From: AWTP1-13 sp963770295
GTDB taxonomy: Bacteria > Pseudomonadota > Alphaproteobacteria > Rhizobiales > Hyphomicrobiaceae
Direction: 5' to 3'
Assembly: GCA_963770295.1 (NCBI GenBank)
Contig: CAVYPA010000012.1
Span: forward strand, 1-64,000
DNA length: 64,000 nt
Every line of letters begins with the position of its first letter. The first letter of the stretch is position 1. The notes under the pieces are model-generated. The model had not been told where the DNA came from and did no database searches. It saw only the letters and a list, made by a program, of their open reading frames with translations. This document shows positions 9,005 to 18,914 of the stretch, piece after piece. Position numbers and translations under genes: made by a program.

Positions 9005-11499
9005 TCACCCCGTCTCGAAATCCTGACCGAACAGTCGCTCGTCGAGCTCCTTGGCTTCGTCGTGGCGACGGCGGGCGACATCGAGCTTGTCGCCGAGTGC
9101 ATCGAATGCCGCCATGCGGCCGGCCTCGCTCGCCTCGAGCCATGCATCGAGGACGAGATCTGGGAACTCGCGTTCTTCTTCGACATTGCCGATGATGGCG
9201 CCGATCTCGCCGACCACCAGCTCAAACATCGAGATCTTCTCCTCGAGCAGTCCCAGCACCTTCTCCTCAAGGGTGCCGCGCGCAACGAGATTGAATACGA
9301 ACACCTCGCGCGTCTGACCGATACGGTCGATGCGGCCGATCCGCTGTTCGATTGCCATCGGGTTCCATGGCACGTCGAAGTTGATTAGCGTGTTGCAGAA
9401 CTGGATGTTGCGGCCTTCGCCGCCGGTCTGGGTGCACAGCAGCACCGCGGATTGCTCGCGAAAGATTGCGATCGCGGCATCCTTGTCGGGGCCGCTCATG
9501 CTGCCGTCGAAGCGCGCATGCCCGAGGCCTTCCGCCCGCAGCCGCGCCGCCAGATGCTCCAGCGTCTCACGTGACTGCACGAAAACGAGCTTCTTCTCGT
9601 CCGCGTTGCGCCGCAGGAGATTAAGCAGCGCTGTCTCCTTGCCGCCGCACGGAATTGCGGCGAAACGGTCTGCGAGAGCGCGCCAAGTTTTGTCGCCATC
9701 GAGTTTGTCGGCGATGCGCGCGGCGGCGCTGGCCGCGGCCGCAGGCGAGGAACCGGCCGCGCTGAGCAAATGATGCAGCATCAACCGCTGCCGTCCCGCG
9801 CCGCACCTGGCAACGAGCGCCCGCGTCGCGTCGGCGATGCCAGCGTAGGCCTCGGCCTCGCCTGCAGCCGGCTCTGCCTTGATGGTAACCGCCGTCCGGC
9901 GCGGCAGCTTAAGGGCTGCCACGGCGCGTGTGTTACGGATCATGGCGCTGCGCACGAGCTGGCGCAGATTGTCGACGTTGGCCGGTTGACGCGGCTTGCC
10001 CGGCAGCATGTAGGCGGTACGGAACTCTGCCTGCGTCTTGAAGATGCCCGGTTTCAGCAGCGTCAACAGATTGTAAAGCTCGATCAGGTCGTTTTGCACC
10101 GGCGTCGCCGACAACAGCAGCAGAAAGCGCTTGTTCAAGGCATCGACGAGCTTCCATCCCGCGCTGGAGCGATCGCGCAGATGGTGGGCCTCGTCGACCA
10201 CCACAATGTCGAGCTGGCGCCGGGCCAGCGCCTCCATGTGCTCGCGCCGCCGCGCGGTCGCGATCGAGGCGATGATGCGCGGTTGATCCCAGAAGGCGTG
10301 CGGATCTTCGCGCAGCAATGCGTCGTAGGTGGTAGCGAACTGGAGGCCGAACTTGGTTTCCAATTCCTCTCGCCACTGGCCGACCAGGGAGGCCGGCGTC
10401 AGCACCAGAGCACACGGCGCCATGCCGCGCAGGGCGTACTCCTTTAGCACCATGGCGGCTTCGATGGTTTTGCCGAGGCCGACCTCGTCGGCGAGCAGCA
10501 CGCGCCCACGGAATTGCTTCAGTACCTTGCGCACCGTCTCGAGCTGATGCCACAGCGGCTCGACACCGACGAGGTGCGGAAGGCACATCAATTCGTCGAA
10601 GCCCTGCACGAGGCTGAGATGAGCAAGCCGCTCGCGAAGCAGGAAGTCGCGCCCTGCGGTTTCCGGCGCGCGTCCAAGGCCCGCGATCAGCGGGGCGGCG
10701 TCGAGCTGGAAGGCGATCGGAATATCGATATCGACCAGTGGCAGCGGCGCCACCGCGGCCCGCACAGTTTCGGACGCAGGCATCTCGACGGCTGGCCTGG
10801 CGGGGTTTCCCCGCGCTGTCCCAGCCGTCGCTTTTTTGCCGCGTTGCTCGCTCGCGGGTGTCTTGCGCACCTGTGGCGGTTTTGCGCCCTTTTTCGCCCC
10901 GCCTCGATCGGACGGGCGCGGCCGCAGAGGTTGGTCGCGGCCCATGATCTGGTTGAGGTGTCGGATCAGCCAGTCGGAGTGGGAGCGTCCGGCCGGGAAA
11001 TGAGCGATCGCAACGAACGGGACCGTCAGTCGGTGACGCTCGAGAAGCTGCCGGCCAGCACCTCCAAGGCCAGCCAAATTCAGGGCGAGCGCCCTCAGCA
11101 GCTGCTCGCTGGTCGACGAGGCCTTCTTGTGAAAGCGCTTGAGGAAAACGAATGCGCGTGGATGATTGCCGTCGATAAGCGCGGCATTGGCCGCCAGCAG
11201 CAGCAGATCGGGATCGCCCGGGCACGCCTTGAGCGCCGCCTCCGCGAGCGGCAAATAGCCATCGGCCGGCTGCAAATGCTCGAACGCCCTGACGAGGCGC
11301 TGAAACCACAGGTCTGGATCCGGCTCTTGCCGCAGAATCGTAGCCCGAACTCGACAGTGCCCGCGCCACGGGCGCTGCCCTCAACCGGCCCCTCCCTATC
11401 GCCGGTTGCGACGCTTGCCCCGCTTCCACCACGGAGTTTTGTCGAAACCCTCGGTAAGTCGGGAAACAACTCAATCTGCTGCTGTGCACCACGTGGCAT
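9005..11499 (-). CDS. SNF2/DEAD-type helicase, probable N-terminal frameshift
   Basis: A superfamily 2 ATPase related to RapA/SNF2 proteins. Counting from codon 11275, motif I is ADEVGLGKT (about 262-270), motif II is DEAHHL (about 361-366), motif III is LLSATPVQNDLIELYNLL, and the C-terminal helicase motifs end with QRIGRIDRIGQTREVFVFNL. An unusual N-terminal region of about 180 residues precedes the motor, with a TPR-like start and a basic linker. The uninterrupted frame only reaches a TTG at 11275. Further upstream the frame MPRGAQQQIELFPDLPRVST begins at ATG 11499. One missing base in the GGG run at 11344-11346 would join it (TVEFG-ATILRQEPDPDLWF), giving 831 residues. Operon with the Zn-ribbon gene downstream. 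Role (chromatin remodelling, RNA polymerase recycling or defence) cannot be told from sequence. Confidence 0.85.
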
Positions 11500-12494
11500 C
11501 GCGCACCGCCTCGGGCTTGGCGGATGTCCGGCATGCTAAGCACGATGTTCGCCGCCCCATCCAACGCCATCACTGGCAAACGTCGGATAGAGCCGCAACA
11601 GTTCGACGGTGCGTCACGGCGATCTGCTGTGGATATGGCGGTGAGGCCCAATCGTTGGGCACCTTCGGCCCCAAATCGCAACGCAATATCAACCACATCG
11701 GGGTTCGCCGTTTCAGCCTGCCCGACGCGCGATGGATCTCAAATGGCCTTGTCAAATTTTTTCTCTTGCGACGCTCCGTATCCCGGGTCCGTTTCGATCT
11801 GGTCTTTGTTTCGTTCGCAGCGTGAAGTCGCGACGTCGCAGCAGCCTGCACACGCTGATGCCCGGTGCCCCGCACGTAAAGCCCGGCGGCCGGGGGAGCC
11901 TTGTCGCCAGACAAACCCCCATCACCCCACCCTTTGCTGGGCGAGCAAGGCGTCACTGAGTGCCGTCATTCCTCCCTGGCGGTGGCGAGTGTCACGTGCG
12001 ATAGGACCGAGCTGCTCCCGATCTTCGCACTTTCGCTTGAGCCCAGACCATGATGTGAGGTCGAGAGGGACCTCGCTGGCCCGTTGGTGCCAATGATCGC
12101 GACGCCCAAGCGCGCGGCAGATCGGCGAGACACTCTTCAAGTTTAGGTAGAGCTCTTGCTGCCCTCGCCTCGGGAGGTTAGACGACTGCCTCTCCTGTCT
12201 TGCGGTGGATTATGGATGACGCCCGAGCGACAATCCCCCAGGTAATCGTGCCGGTGGCACGTTCTCTGGATGCTACAGCCGCTCGAAGGAAATAAAGGGC
12301 CGCGGCTCCAAGGCGTGGCTCGCCAATCCCCTCTAGGACCGCTGCGAGGCCAGACGCCGCACGGGTGGCGGCGATCTTGGTCTTGCTGCCCGCAACCCTG
12401 AGCCCGTTCGGGTAGGGACGGTTCCTACGACGGCGATATAGCCTCCGATGAACGGTGGCTCTGCGTGAACCGCAAATGAATCCGATACGAGGTA
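11500..12494. other. intergenic region, no gene seen
   Basis: Nearly 1 kb with only overlapping short ORFs of Arg/Ser/Pro-rich composition and no supporting ribosome-binding sites. It may contain promoters for the helicase operon. No RNA gene or mobile element recognised. Confidence 0.45.
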
Positions 12495-12702
12495 TTAGAT
12501 TTTCTTAAGCTGTGCGGCTTGCTTGCCTCTTCCCTTGCGATCGTCTTCCAGGACGAAGCTTACTCTGTCTCCTTCGTTGAGCATACGAATGCCCGCGGCC
12601 TCGAGCGCGCTGGCGTGAACGAATACGTCCTTGCCACCGTCATCAGAACTCAATAAATCCAAAGCCCTTCGCCGCGTTGAAGAACTTCACGGTCCCATTC
12701 AT
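12495..12702 (-). pseudogene. cold-shock protein (CspA family), frameshifted
   Basis: CspA-type single-stranded nucleic-acid chaperone. The frame starts MNGTVKFFNAAKGFGFIE (RNP1 motif KGFGFI visible) and then hits a stop. Removing one T from GAGTTCT (12641-12652) restores SDDGGKDVFVHASALEAAG with the RNP2 motif DVFVH, continuing to the end GKQAAQLKKI at 12495. The repaired length is 68 residues, exactly typical. It lies downstream of rpoZ and the DUF1488 gene on the same strand. Either a recent pseudogene or a one-base sequencing error. Confidence 0.85.
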
Positions 12703-12764
12703 GACGAACTCCGTTGGTCGCGTTGGAAAACGAATCTCGGCGCTCTTGTACCACGGCCAGAAAC

Positions 12765-13043
12765 TCAGGAAGCCGAAGATTTGAGATCGCCGCCTTGCAC
12801 GATCACCGCGCCGCTTTCCTCGCATTGCCCGCGCTGGTGCTTCACGTTCGCAACTTGCTCAATAGCGTTCCTGTGTTTGTTGAAGCAAGCGAGATACCAG
12901 CCCGCGCCGGGTCGCCCACGCTCGATATCATCAAGCGCAGCATGTGTAACCATGACTGCGACGAGCGTTGTGCCATCGAGCATAGCGAACCGCACGCCCC
13001 GTATGGTCTCCCACGCTGGATTGCCAACCGAGGAAAGGCTCAT
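12765..13043 (-). CDS. DUF1488-like small protein
   Basis: A 92-residue protein starting MSLSSVGNPAWETIRGVRFA. The pattern GVRFAMLDGTTLVAVMVTHA followed by ALDDIE and a helix with FNKHRNAIEQVANVKH and AVIVQGGDL matches the DUF1488 family of small alphaproteobacterial proteins of unknown function. It begins 11 bases after rpoZ and precedes the cold-shock gene, so the three probably form a transcription unit. It overlaps no other credible gene. Confidence 0.7.
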   Translation of the reverse strand: MSLSSVGNPAWETIRGVRFAMLDGTTLVAVMVTHAALDDIERGRPGAGWYLACFNKHRNAIEQVANVKHQRGQCEESGAVIVQGGDLKSSAS

Positions 13044-13053
13044 GGCTTGCCTG

Positions 13054-13455
13054 TTAGCCGCCAGGCAAAATCTGCGGCTCGACGGGCGTCCATTTCTCCA
13101 AGCCGCGCAAGAGTTCCTCTTCTGTCATCGCGTCAATGGTCGTGTCGCTCGACTGACTGTCGCGTCCAAGGATGGGGCGATCTTGGCGCGGTGCCATCGG
13201 TGCGGCTGCCCCCTCCGGCTCATCGATCTCAACCTGTTTCTGAATTGAGTGAATGAGGCTTTCGCGCAGGTCGTTAGCCGAGATGGTCTTCGCAGCGATT
13301 TCGCGCAACGCGATCACAGGGTTCTTGTCATTCTCAGGCTCAACGGTGATGTGAGCACCGTTTCCGAGCATGCGAGCGCGATGCGTTGCAATGAGCAAGA
13401 GCTCAAACCTGTTGGGTATTTTGTCAACGCAATCTTCGACAGTCACGCGCGCCAT
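13054..13455 (-). CDS. rpoZ: DNA-directed RNA polymerase omega subunit
   Basis: A 133-residue omega subunit that helps assemble and stabilise core RNA polymerase by holding beta-prime. The diagnostic N-terminal block is MARVTVEDCVDKIPNRFELL, followed by the basic helix IATHRARML and the segment NPVIALREIA. The C-terminal tail is acidic and variable, as usual in alphaproteobacteria. The start is an ATG; the upstream AAAGGGAA is a plausible ribosome-binding site. The usual alphaproteobacterial neighbours (spoT, folK) are absent. The gene instead sits with a DUF1488 and a cold-shock gene, suggesting a second, accessory rpoZ copy. No defect visible. Confidence 0.92.
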   Translation of the reverse strand: MARVTVEDCVDKIPNRFELLLIATHRARMLGNGAHITVEPENDKNPVIALREIAAKTISANDLRESLIHSIQKQVEIDEPEGAAAPMAPRQDRPILGRDSQSSDTTIDAMTEEELLRGLEKWTPVEPQILPGG

Positions 13456-13699
13456 GCGATATTCCCTTTGCCGGTATCGTTGATACAGAAGAACTGGCGT
13501 AGATCGGCGACGCTCGGACCGCCATTTGTCATCCTACACGTTTATTAACGCATTGGCTAATCGATAGTTCTTCCCTCTGTAGCCCACAACTGAAGGCCGC
13601 CATCCGCCGCCGGTATGCCCGCCGACACCTCGTGCCCACCAAAGGTATAGACCCTCATTTGCGAGCCTGCCGGCGAGCAATCGTTCTGCTCGCGGTGGC

Positions 13700-13924
13700 C
13701 TAGATCGTATCGCCTATTCGGGGGTTCGCTTTGGTCTTGTGGTAGACCGCATGGGAGACGATGACGCTTTCATGCCGAACGGTACCCTCGGGGATTTCCT
13801 TGGGCGATGGCTGGGGCTGATCGAAGAAGTCGAGGTCTTGGGCGTCCTCGATCGGGAATGCGAATACGCTCGATTTGGGCTTCTCCCGGAGAATGATCTC
13901 AATTTCAAAACCACCATCTCCCAT
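13700..13924 (-). CDS. small hypothetical protein
   Basis: A 74-residue acidic, soluble protein beginning MGDGGFEIEIILREK with the central stretch AFPIEDAQDLDFFDQPQPSP and the tail RHESVIVSHAVYHKTKANPR. A GAGGGA ribosome-binding site precedes the ATG. The opposite-strand ORF over the same bases has less natural composition. No family recognised. Moderate support only. Confidence 0.45.
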   Translation of the reverse strand: MGDGGFEIEIILREKPKSSVFAFPIEDAQDLDFFDQPQPSPKEIPEGTVRHESVIVSHAVYHKTKANPRIGDTI

Positions 13925-14642
13925 GCCTTCCCTCGGCTGAAGCGGTTAGGCATGCAATCTCTTGCGTTGCACCCTTCCACTCGATGCGGTCGGTGAGAAG
14001 GGCGCGGCTGCCCAACGCTTGGCGTCGTAGCGGACAGTCATACCAGCATCGCCGCTGCATTTCGATAGCCTAACTAACAGTAGACGCTCGCGACCGGCCT
14101 CGGTCTTCGTCTGCTGGTGCCTTCGACGTACTCATCGAAGCGGTTCGTATTTTTCGGCGGAGGCTCCTAACGGTTAATTTCCGCATCGACGACGGTTGTG
14201 GCGCCAGCTCCGACCCTAAGTGCCGTCGCTTCTGCACGGTGCAACGTTGGATGGCATGCGGCGCAGCCTTGCTACTCGGCTCATTCGTAGTGGTGGGTTG
14301 GGGGTGGGTGGGACGCGAACTAGCGGACGACGTGCGCTTGTGCCAGCAAATTGAGAGGGAGCGCCGCGAGTTACCCAAGGACACATTGTCGTCCCATCTT
14401 CCAGATTGCTCCCAGATCGCAAGGTCATTTGTCAGGGGCGCTTTTTGTGACGTCTGCAGGCCTTGACCCTAATCCGCGCGCGGCCATTCGGAGAGGTCAT
14501 CTTCGCCGCTCAGCAAGGCTCGACCCCCTCACAGGGGACTGGATCAAGACGTTCTGCAGCTGCGGGACTGCCGACCGGGGTCGTGGCGATCTGGGCCCGC
14601 GCGGAGCCAGGTTCGGATTTTTCCCGGGAAGCGGCAGGTGTT
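13925..14642. other. intergenic region, no convincing gene
   Basis: About 700 bases. A plus-strand ORF at 14239-14466 encodes one hydrophobic helix but has no ribosome-binding site, and the reverse-strand ORFs are Arg/Ser-rich. I could not support any of them. Confidence 0.4.
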
Positions 14643-15111
14643 CTACCGGTCAGTGCGTCGCTTCTTTGCACGATCCCAGCATGTCCCCATCTCGCACCAG
14701 CGGCGCGATCCGTTTTTGGTGCGATCGATGAACAGCCAACCGCAATCCTCAGGCGGACATCGCTTCAGACGGCCGAGCTCATCGCCGCGCAGGAGGTCGA
14801 GCGCGGCCCACGCGATAGGCCCCACGATGCGGTCATCGCGCACGAAGTCCAGCCGGACCGGCGTGCCGACAAGCGACGCAGCCGCGACGCAGATGATGGA
14901 CCTGTTCCACAAACAACGCCCGCTTTGCCGCGGAGATCGTGAAACTGGATTCGACAAGGCCCGCGTCCTTTGCCCAGGCCGAAATGGCGGCGCCATCCAC
15001 GAGATGATCGAGCTCTCGGGGCGCGCCACGCCAGCTGTAGGTGTTGGCGAAATCCAGCGCGAGATTGCCCCCAATGCGATGGGGCAGATTGGGGCAGTCA
15101 ATCACGCGCAT
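14643..15111 (-). pseudogene. CGNR zinc-finger (ABATE-type) stress regulator, broken
   Basis: CGNR proteins combine an N-terminal ABATE domain with a C-terminal zinc finger and are presumed transcriptional regulators. The N-terminal frame starts MRVIDCPNLPHRIGGNLALD with FANTYSWRG, and the C-terminal frame contains RLKRCPPEDCGWLFIDRTKN and SRRWCEMGTCWDRAKKRR with all expected Cys residues. The two parts are in different frames, switching around 14885-14895. The connecting segment is some 35 residues shorter than usual in the family, so a deletion as well as a frameshift has occurred. The ATG overlaps the 3' end of the decayed EamA gene, a common pairing. Confidence 0.75.
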
Positions 15112-16012
15112 TTCCCGCTGCCCTGCGTCAATTGCGGCAGGCTCCGGCCGTCTCCACAGGGCCGTCACGGCTGCCGTCAGTAGAAGAACCACACCACAAA
15201 CTTCTGGAGGCCCTACCTGTTCGCCAAACAACCAAGCACCTGCCGCCAGCGCCACGATTGGCGAGACGAAGGCGTAAAGTCCGGCACGGAGCGTTCCCTA
15301 GCACCGCAACAACACGAGGTAGAGCGTATAGGCAACGATCGTGCCCATCTGCGACAGGAAAAGGAGGCTGCCGAGCGCCCGTGGCGTGACCAATGCCATC
15401 ACAGTCGTCACTGAAACCCTTTCGCTGATCAGCGACAACAGCAAGGGCGCAGCGCCCCCCAGGGTTGCCTGGACCAAGGTGAGGCGAGCGGTTTGACCGG
15501 CCCGACCAGGGGCCGTGCAACGAGCTGCCGATACAGTAGCAGGCCGTGCCGGTGACGATCGCGGCAAGGCCGAAAGCGCTGCCACAGCCTTGCCCAAGCC
15601 GCGTCCAGCACAGGCCATGACCCGGCGCAGCCGATGGCGATGGCCAGCGCATGCGCCAGGTGGGCCGCTCCTCGCCGGTGAGAGCTGCAAGGGCGAAGAG
15701 AAGCACCGGAATAAGAGCCAGGTTGACCAGCCCTGACAGGCGCGATGGCACGGACTGCATGCCCCACAACAACAACCCATAAGTACTGGTGTTGACCAGC
15801 AACGCCGAGGCAAAGGTGCGGAGCGTGCGTCCTTCAGCAAAGGCAGCCCCAACGTCCTCCACCGCGAAGGCGAGGAGGATGACGGCAGCAAGCAGGTAGC
15901 GCACTGCCGCCAGTAGCAGCGGCGGCAACACCTCCAGCCCCAACTTGATGGCCGCCCAGGTCAATCCCCAGATCAAAGACATGATCGCAAAATAGAGGAG
16001 GTTGCGCGCCAT
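15112..16012 (-). pseudogene. EamA/DMT-family membrane transporter, multiple frameshifts
   Basis: Drug/metabolite transporter superfamily exporter. The first EamA repeat is intact in one frame (MARNLLYFAIMSLIWGLTWA, VLPPLLLAAVRYLLAA, SALLVNTSTYGLLLWGMQSV, LIPVLLFALAALTGEERPTW). After that the reading moves through at least two other frames: LGKAVAALSAL and GGAAPLLLSLISERVS, then LYLVLL, and finally ALAAGAWLFGEQVGPPEVCG with VVLLLTAAVTALWRR. A functional EamA protein has ten helices in one frame, so this copy is dead unless many bases are wrong. It is followed by the broken CGNR gene. Confidence 0.78.
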
Positions 16013-16023
16013 CGCAGGCAACT

Positions 16024-16350
16024 TCAGCGCAGCCGTTGTGCGTCGACAAGGATGCGGTGGATCTCGATCCGCTCGGGCAGTTCGATCAGGAATTCGGGGT
16101 CGCGGTCGAGATGGTCCACCTTGGTCGGGTCGCCCTTGGTGAACTGCCGCATCGCATCAAATTCACTCCAATATGAGATGGTGGTGAACCAAGTTTCACC
16201 GTCGCGATCTTCGCGAAAGAGCTGCACGCCGAGCGCAGTTTTCTCAAGCGGAGGATTGCCTACATCGCGCAGGTACAACTCATAATGATCGGCAACATCG
16301 CGGCGTGTGCGACCGCGCTAGATGCGCGCGATGGTTGGCTTCGTCGGCAT
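16024..16350 (-). pseudogene. antibiotic-biosynthesis-monooxygenase-like gene with in-frame TAG
   Basis: A ferredoxin-fold small protein of the ABM type (heme or quinone monooxygenase-like). The natural start is ATG 16350, preceded by GGAGGAGA. The frame reads MPTKPTIARI, then TAG at 16318-16320, then RGRTRRDVADHYELYLRDVG and on to TWFTTISYWSEFDAMRQFTK and the end at 16024. TAG most likely replaces a tryptophan codon (TGG), a single G-to-A change. Downstream of the stop there is only a TTG (16278) as a possible restart. The rest of the 108-codon gene is undamaged. Confidence 0.65.
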
Positions 16351-16892
16351 GACAATCTCCTCCGGGTAGCCTGTCAGGCATGGACGCGGCCAATTGGAGT
16401 TTTCGCAGCCGTCCGACGCTCACCGGCTAAACGCCTTTTGCCGGTGCTCGTTTCCCGCGCCGTTGCCCGACAGAATTGCTCGGTGGCCAAGGCGGCCCCA
16501 TGGGCATTCCTTGAAACCCGCGACCGGTGACGATCCGCGGAGCGTCGCCTGGGCCAATAGCGTGTTTGCCCAGAACCTGTCGGCAAACCGGACGCCGTAC
16601 TCCCGGGAGCACAAACTAGAGAGATCGAAGATAGGACCAGAAAGCTCGCCGCCTCGACGGTCGCAAAATTCTACCGGCGCCGCCGTCACTCAGCCTGAGA
16701 CGAAAAAAAGCGGTAGAGGGACCGGGATCTTGGACAGTAATGCAGAGGTACGGGGCGCGCCGAAAGTCAGCCGGTACGATATCAATCGTGGACCGCGAGC
16801 AGCGGCCGCGGCACGATGGATCTTGATGACAAGAACCGGAATGATCGCCACATTGGTAGACACTCTGCCGAAGGCTGCGAGAGTGCGCCAAT
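16351..16892. other. intergenic region, no gene seen
   Basis: About 540 bases between divergently read genes. Overlapping short ORFs on both strands have no motif. It presumably holds the promoters of the ABM-like gene and the amidohydrolase. Confidence 0.45.
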
Positions 16893-17804
16893 ATGTACGA
16901 CGACCAGGCCATCGTGGATGCCCATCACCACCTCTGGGACCTTGAGGGTGATGTGCGCTACCCCTGGCTGAAGCAAGCCGATCCACACCATTCCTACATG
17001 GGCGACAACTCGGCCCTGCGCCGGTCCTACCTGCCCGAGGAATACCGTCGCGACACTGCCCTCCACAACGTTGTCGCCACCGTGCATGTCGAGGCCGAAT
17101 GTGACCGCACCCAGCAGGTCGCGGAGACGCGCTGGCTGAGCGGTATTGCTGCCCGTCATGGCATGCCCAATGCGATCGTGGCCCACGCATGGATCGATAC
17201 CCCAGACGCCGAGGAGATCCTCCTCCAGCACAAGCAATGGCCGCTTGTGCGCGGCATCCGCACCAAGCCCATCATATCTGAGGGTCCTGACAGAAGCGTG
17301 CGGGGGCAGCCCCGCAGCATGCAGGACCCCAAGTGGCGCAATGGGCTGTCGCTGCTGGAGAAGCACGACCTATCATGGGACCTGCGCGTGGTGTGGTGGC
17401 ACCTTGAGGAGGCCGCTGAGGTCGTGCGCGAGCACCCCGGCCTAAAGACGGTCCTCAATCACACAGGCTACCCGCTTGACCGTTCGCCCGGAGCACTCGC
17501 CGTCTGGCGCCGCGGCATGGAGGCGCTGGCGGCCTGCCCAAACGTCTGGTGCAAGATCTCGGGATTGACCGTCAGAGACCAGCCATGGACGCTCGTCGCC
17601 AACCGCCCCATCATCCGCGACGCCATACGCATCTTCGGCATCGACCGATGCATGTTTGCGTCAAATTTCCCTGTCGACGGCCTCAAGGGCAGCTGGGACT
17701 ACCTCTACAGCCAGTTCAAGCGGGCGGTGGCAGACTTCCCGCTCAGCGACCGCCACAAGCTGTTCGCCGAAAACGCGGTGAGGTTCTATCGCATCGCGAT
17801 CTAG
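16893..17804 (+). CDS. amidohydrolase family 2 (lactonase-like) protein
   Basis: A 303-residue TIM-barrel metal-dependent hydrolase. The diagnostic DAHHHLWD motif lies at residues 9-16, the second-half His at LNHTGYP and the late Asp-containing motif FASNFPVDG. These fit the PF04909 group that includes L-fuconolactonase and 2-pyrone-4,6-dicarboxylate hydrolase, which open lactones. The length is normal and the frame is clean. No sugar-acid or aromatic pathway gene adjoins it, so the substrate is undetermined. The ATG is taken because no in-frame alternative upstream is better; the Shine-Dalgarno site is weak. Confidence 0.88.
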   Translation: MYDDQAIVDAHHHLWDLEGDVRYPWLKQADPHHSYMGDNSALRRSYLPEEYRRDTALHNVVATVHVEAECDRTQQVAETRWLSGIAARHGMPNAIVAHAWIDTPDAEEILLQHKQWPLVRGIRTKPIISEGPDRSVRGQPRSMQDPKWRNGLSLLEKHDLSWDLRVVWWHLEEAAEVVREHPGLKTVLNHTGYPLDRSPGALAVWRRGMEALAACPNVWCKISGLTVRDQPWTLVANRPIIRDAIRIFGIDRCMFASNFPVDGLKGSWDYLYSQFKRAVADFPLSDRHKLFAENAVRFYRIAI

Positions 17805-18006
17805 GTTCCCGCGCCCTCGGGCTACCGGACCTTGAGTGCCATGCTGGCCGCCGGCTGCCTGGCGCCTTGTGGGATCACCATGAGCCAGACGGGCCAACGG
17901 TTGGTGTCACCCGTTCGACACAAGGATTTACTTCGACCCTAGGTCGGTTCCCCTGAAGGGTTGCCCAGCCTTTTGTTGGGTGCAACATAACTGGGGGGCA
18001 GGACGA

Positions 18007-18123
18007 TGGTGTTGAGCATTATCGACAGCGTGATAGCTGGCTTCGCGCTCACGGTGATCAGCTACGTGGTCTACGCGGCGCTCTGCCTGGTGAGGGCGTG
18101 CATCTCGAACCGTCGCCGCTAAC
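18007..18123 (+). CDS. 38-residue single-helix membrane peptide
   Basis: A short ORF, ATG to TAA, encoding MVLSIIDSVIAGFALTVISY and then VVYAALCLVRACISNRRR. This is one transmembrane helix followed by a positively charged tail (inside-positive). GGGGGGCAGG lies just upstream as a ribosome-binding site. It stands alone. Such small membrane proteins are common but unverifiable from sequence alone. Confidence 0.4.
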
Positions 18124-18301
18124 CCCAACGGAGCAAGCACGGTAGTGCAGTTGGCTGAAGGTGTCGGCCCTCAGCGCCCGATGCTCATGGCCCTCCCGGG
18201 GTCCTGTTGGGTCCGCAAGACGCCTGAGGAGGCCGGTTTCGCCTCACAGGCCCCGAAAGGATAGCGCGACGCAGCGCAAGGCCACCGAATTGCCGATGTG
18301 C

Positions 18302-18433
18302 TTAGCTCGCGCTCTGTTTCTTGTCGGTGACTTTGAAATAGTCTCGGCTCCAAGCGCTGTCCCCCGGGAGTTCACCGCCCGCGCACCCGGCAAGGGAGAG
18401 CAGGATAAGAGCAGGGCCGATAATCTTTCTCAT
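18302..18433 (-). CDS. small lipoprotein (43 aa)
   Basis: Starts MRKIIGPALILLSLAGCAGG: a positively charged n-region, hydrophobic core and lipobox LAGC, so it should be acylated and anchored to a membrane. The mature peptide is only about 27 residues, with SAWSRDYFKVTDKKQSAS at the end. GAGGGGAC lies upstream of the ATG. Resembles entericidin-like or other tiny alphaproteobacterial lipoproteins in size, but no specific family is claimed. Codons upstream of this ATG are in frame but do not look like protein. Confidence 0.5.
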   Translation of the reverse strand: MRKIIGPALILLSLAGCAGGELPGDSAWSRDYFKVTDKKQSAS

Positions 18434-18914
18434 TGTCGTAAGTCCCCTCTTTTGAGCCCGCCCAATGTTGATACAACCGAGCATTTGGGTCGAATTTTTG
18501 GCACAGCCGAACAACTCCGATCAGGGCATTGCCTGTTTGCAGGGACTTCAGACCGGCATCTGCGGGAATTCATGGAACAAGTTCCTGTCGCCAGCCGAGG
18601 GTCACCGTCGCCCGTACACCGTTGCGCATGTCTTGACGATCGGTCGGGCAGGCCTTGGGAGGTGCCACAAAATTTCCGAGCTGAACAAGAATTAGGATGG
18701 AGCGATCGTGGATGTCGCCCGACGCCGCCGGTCCACTTAGAGCAACGCACCTTGGGGGTGCACAATCGTCCGGTCCCGATCACTAGGGTTGTGGGCCAAA
18801 CGTCCGGTTCGGCAGGTGCTTCTGCTGCCCCCAAGCGGGCGACGGGCCAAGACAGAATGTTGCCTCAGTCCCTTCCGCGCCACTATAGTCCCTTTGAGAA
18901 GAAGGGGCGAAACG
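18434..18914. other. intergenic region, no gene seen
   Basis: About 480 bases. Overlapping ORFs on both strands lack motifs and ribosome-binding sites. Promoters for the flanking divergent genes are expected here but were not identified. Confidence 0.45.

Noticed and set aside
9770..11696. Long ORFs of 225-587 codons on both strands across the helicase
   Set aside because: The minus-strand frame 9933-11696 is Arg-rich and in the wrong frame relative to the helicase motifs; the plus-strand ones are antisense shadows.
14239..14466. Possible small membrane protein on the plus strand
   Set aside because: One hydrophobic stretch only, no ribosome-binding site, no homologous feel, and ORFs of similar quality exist on the other strand.
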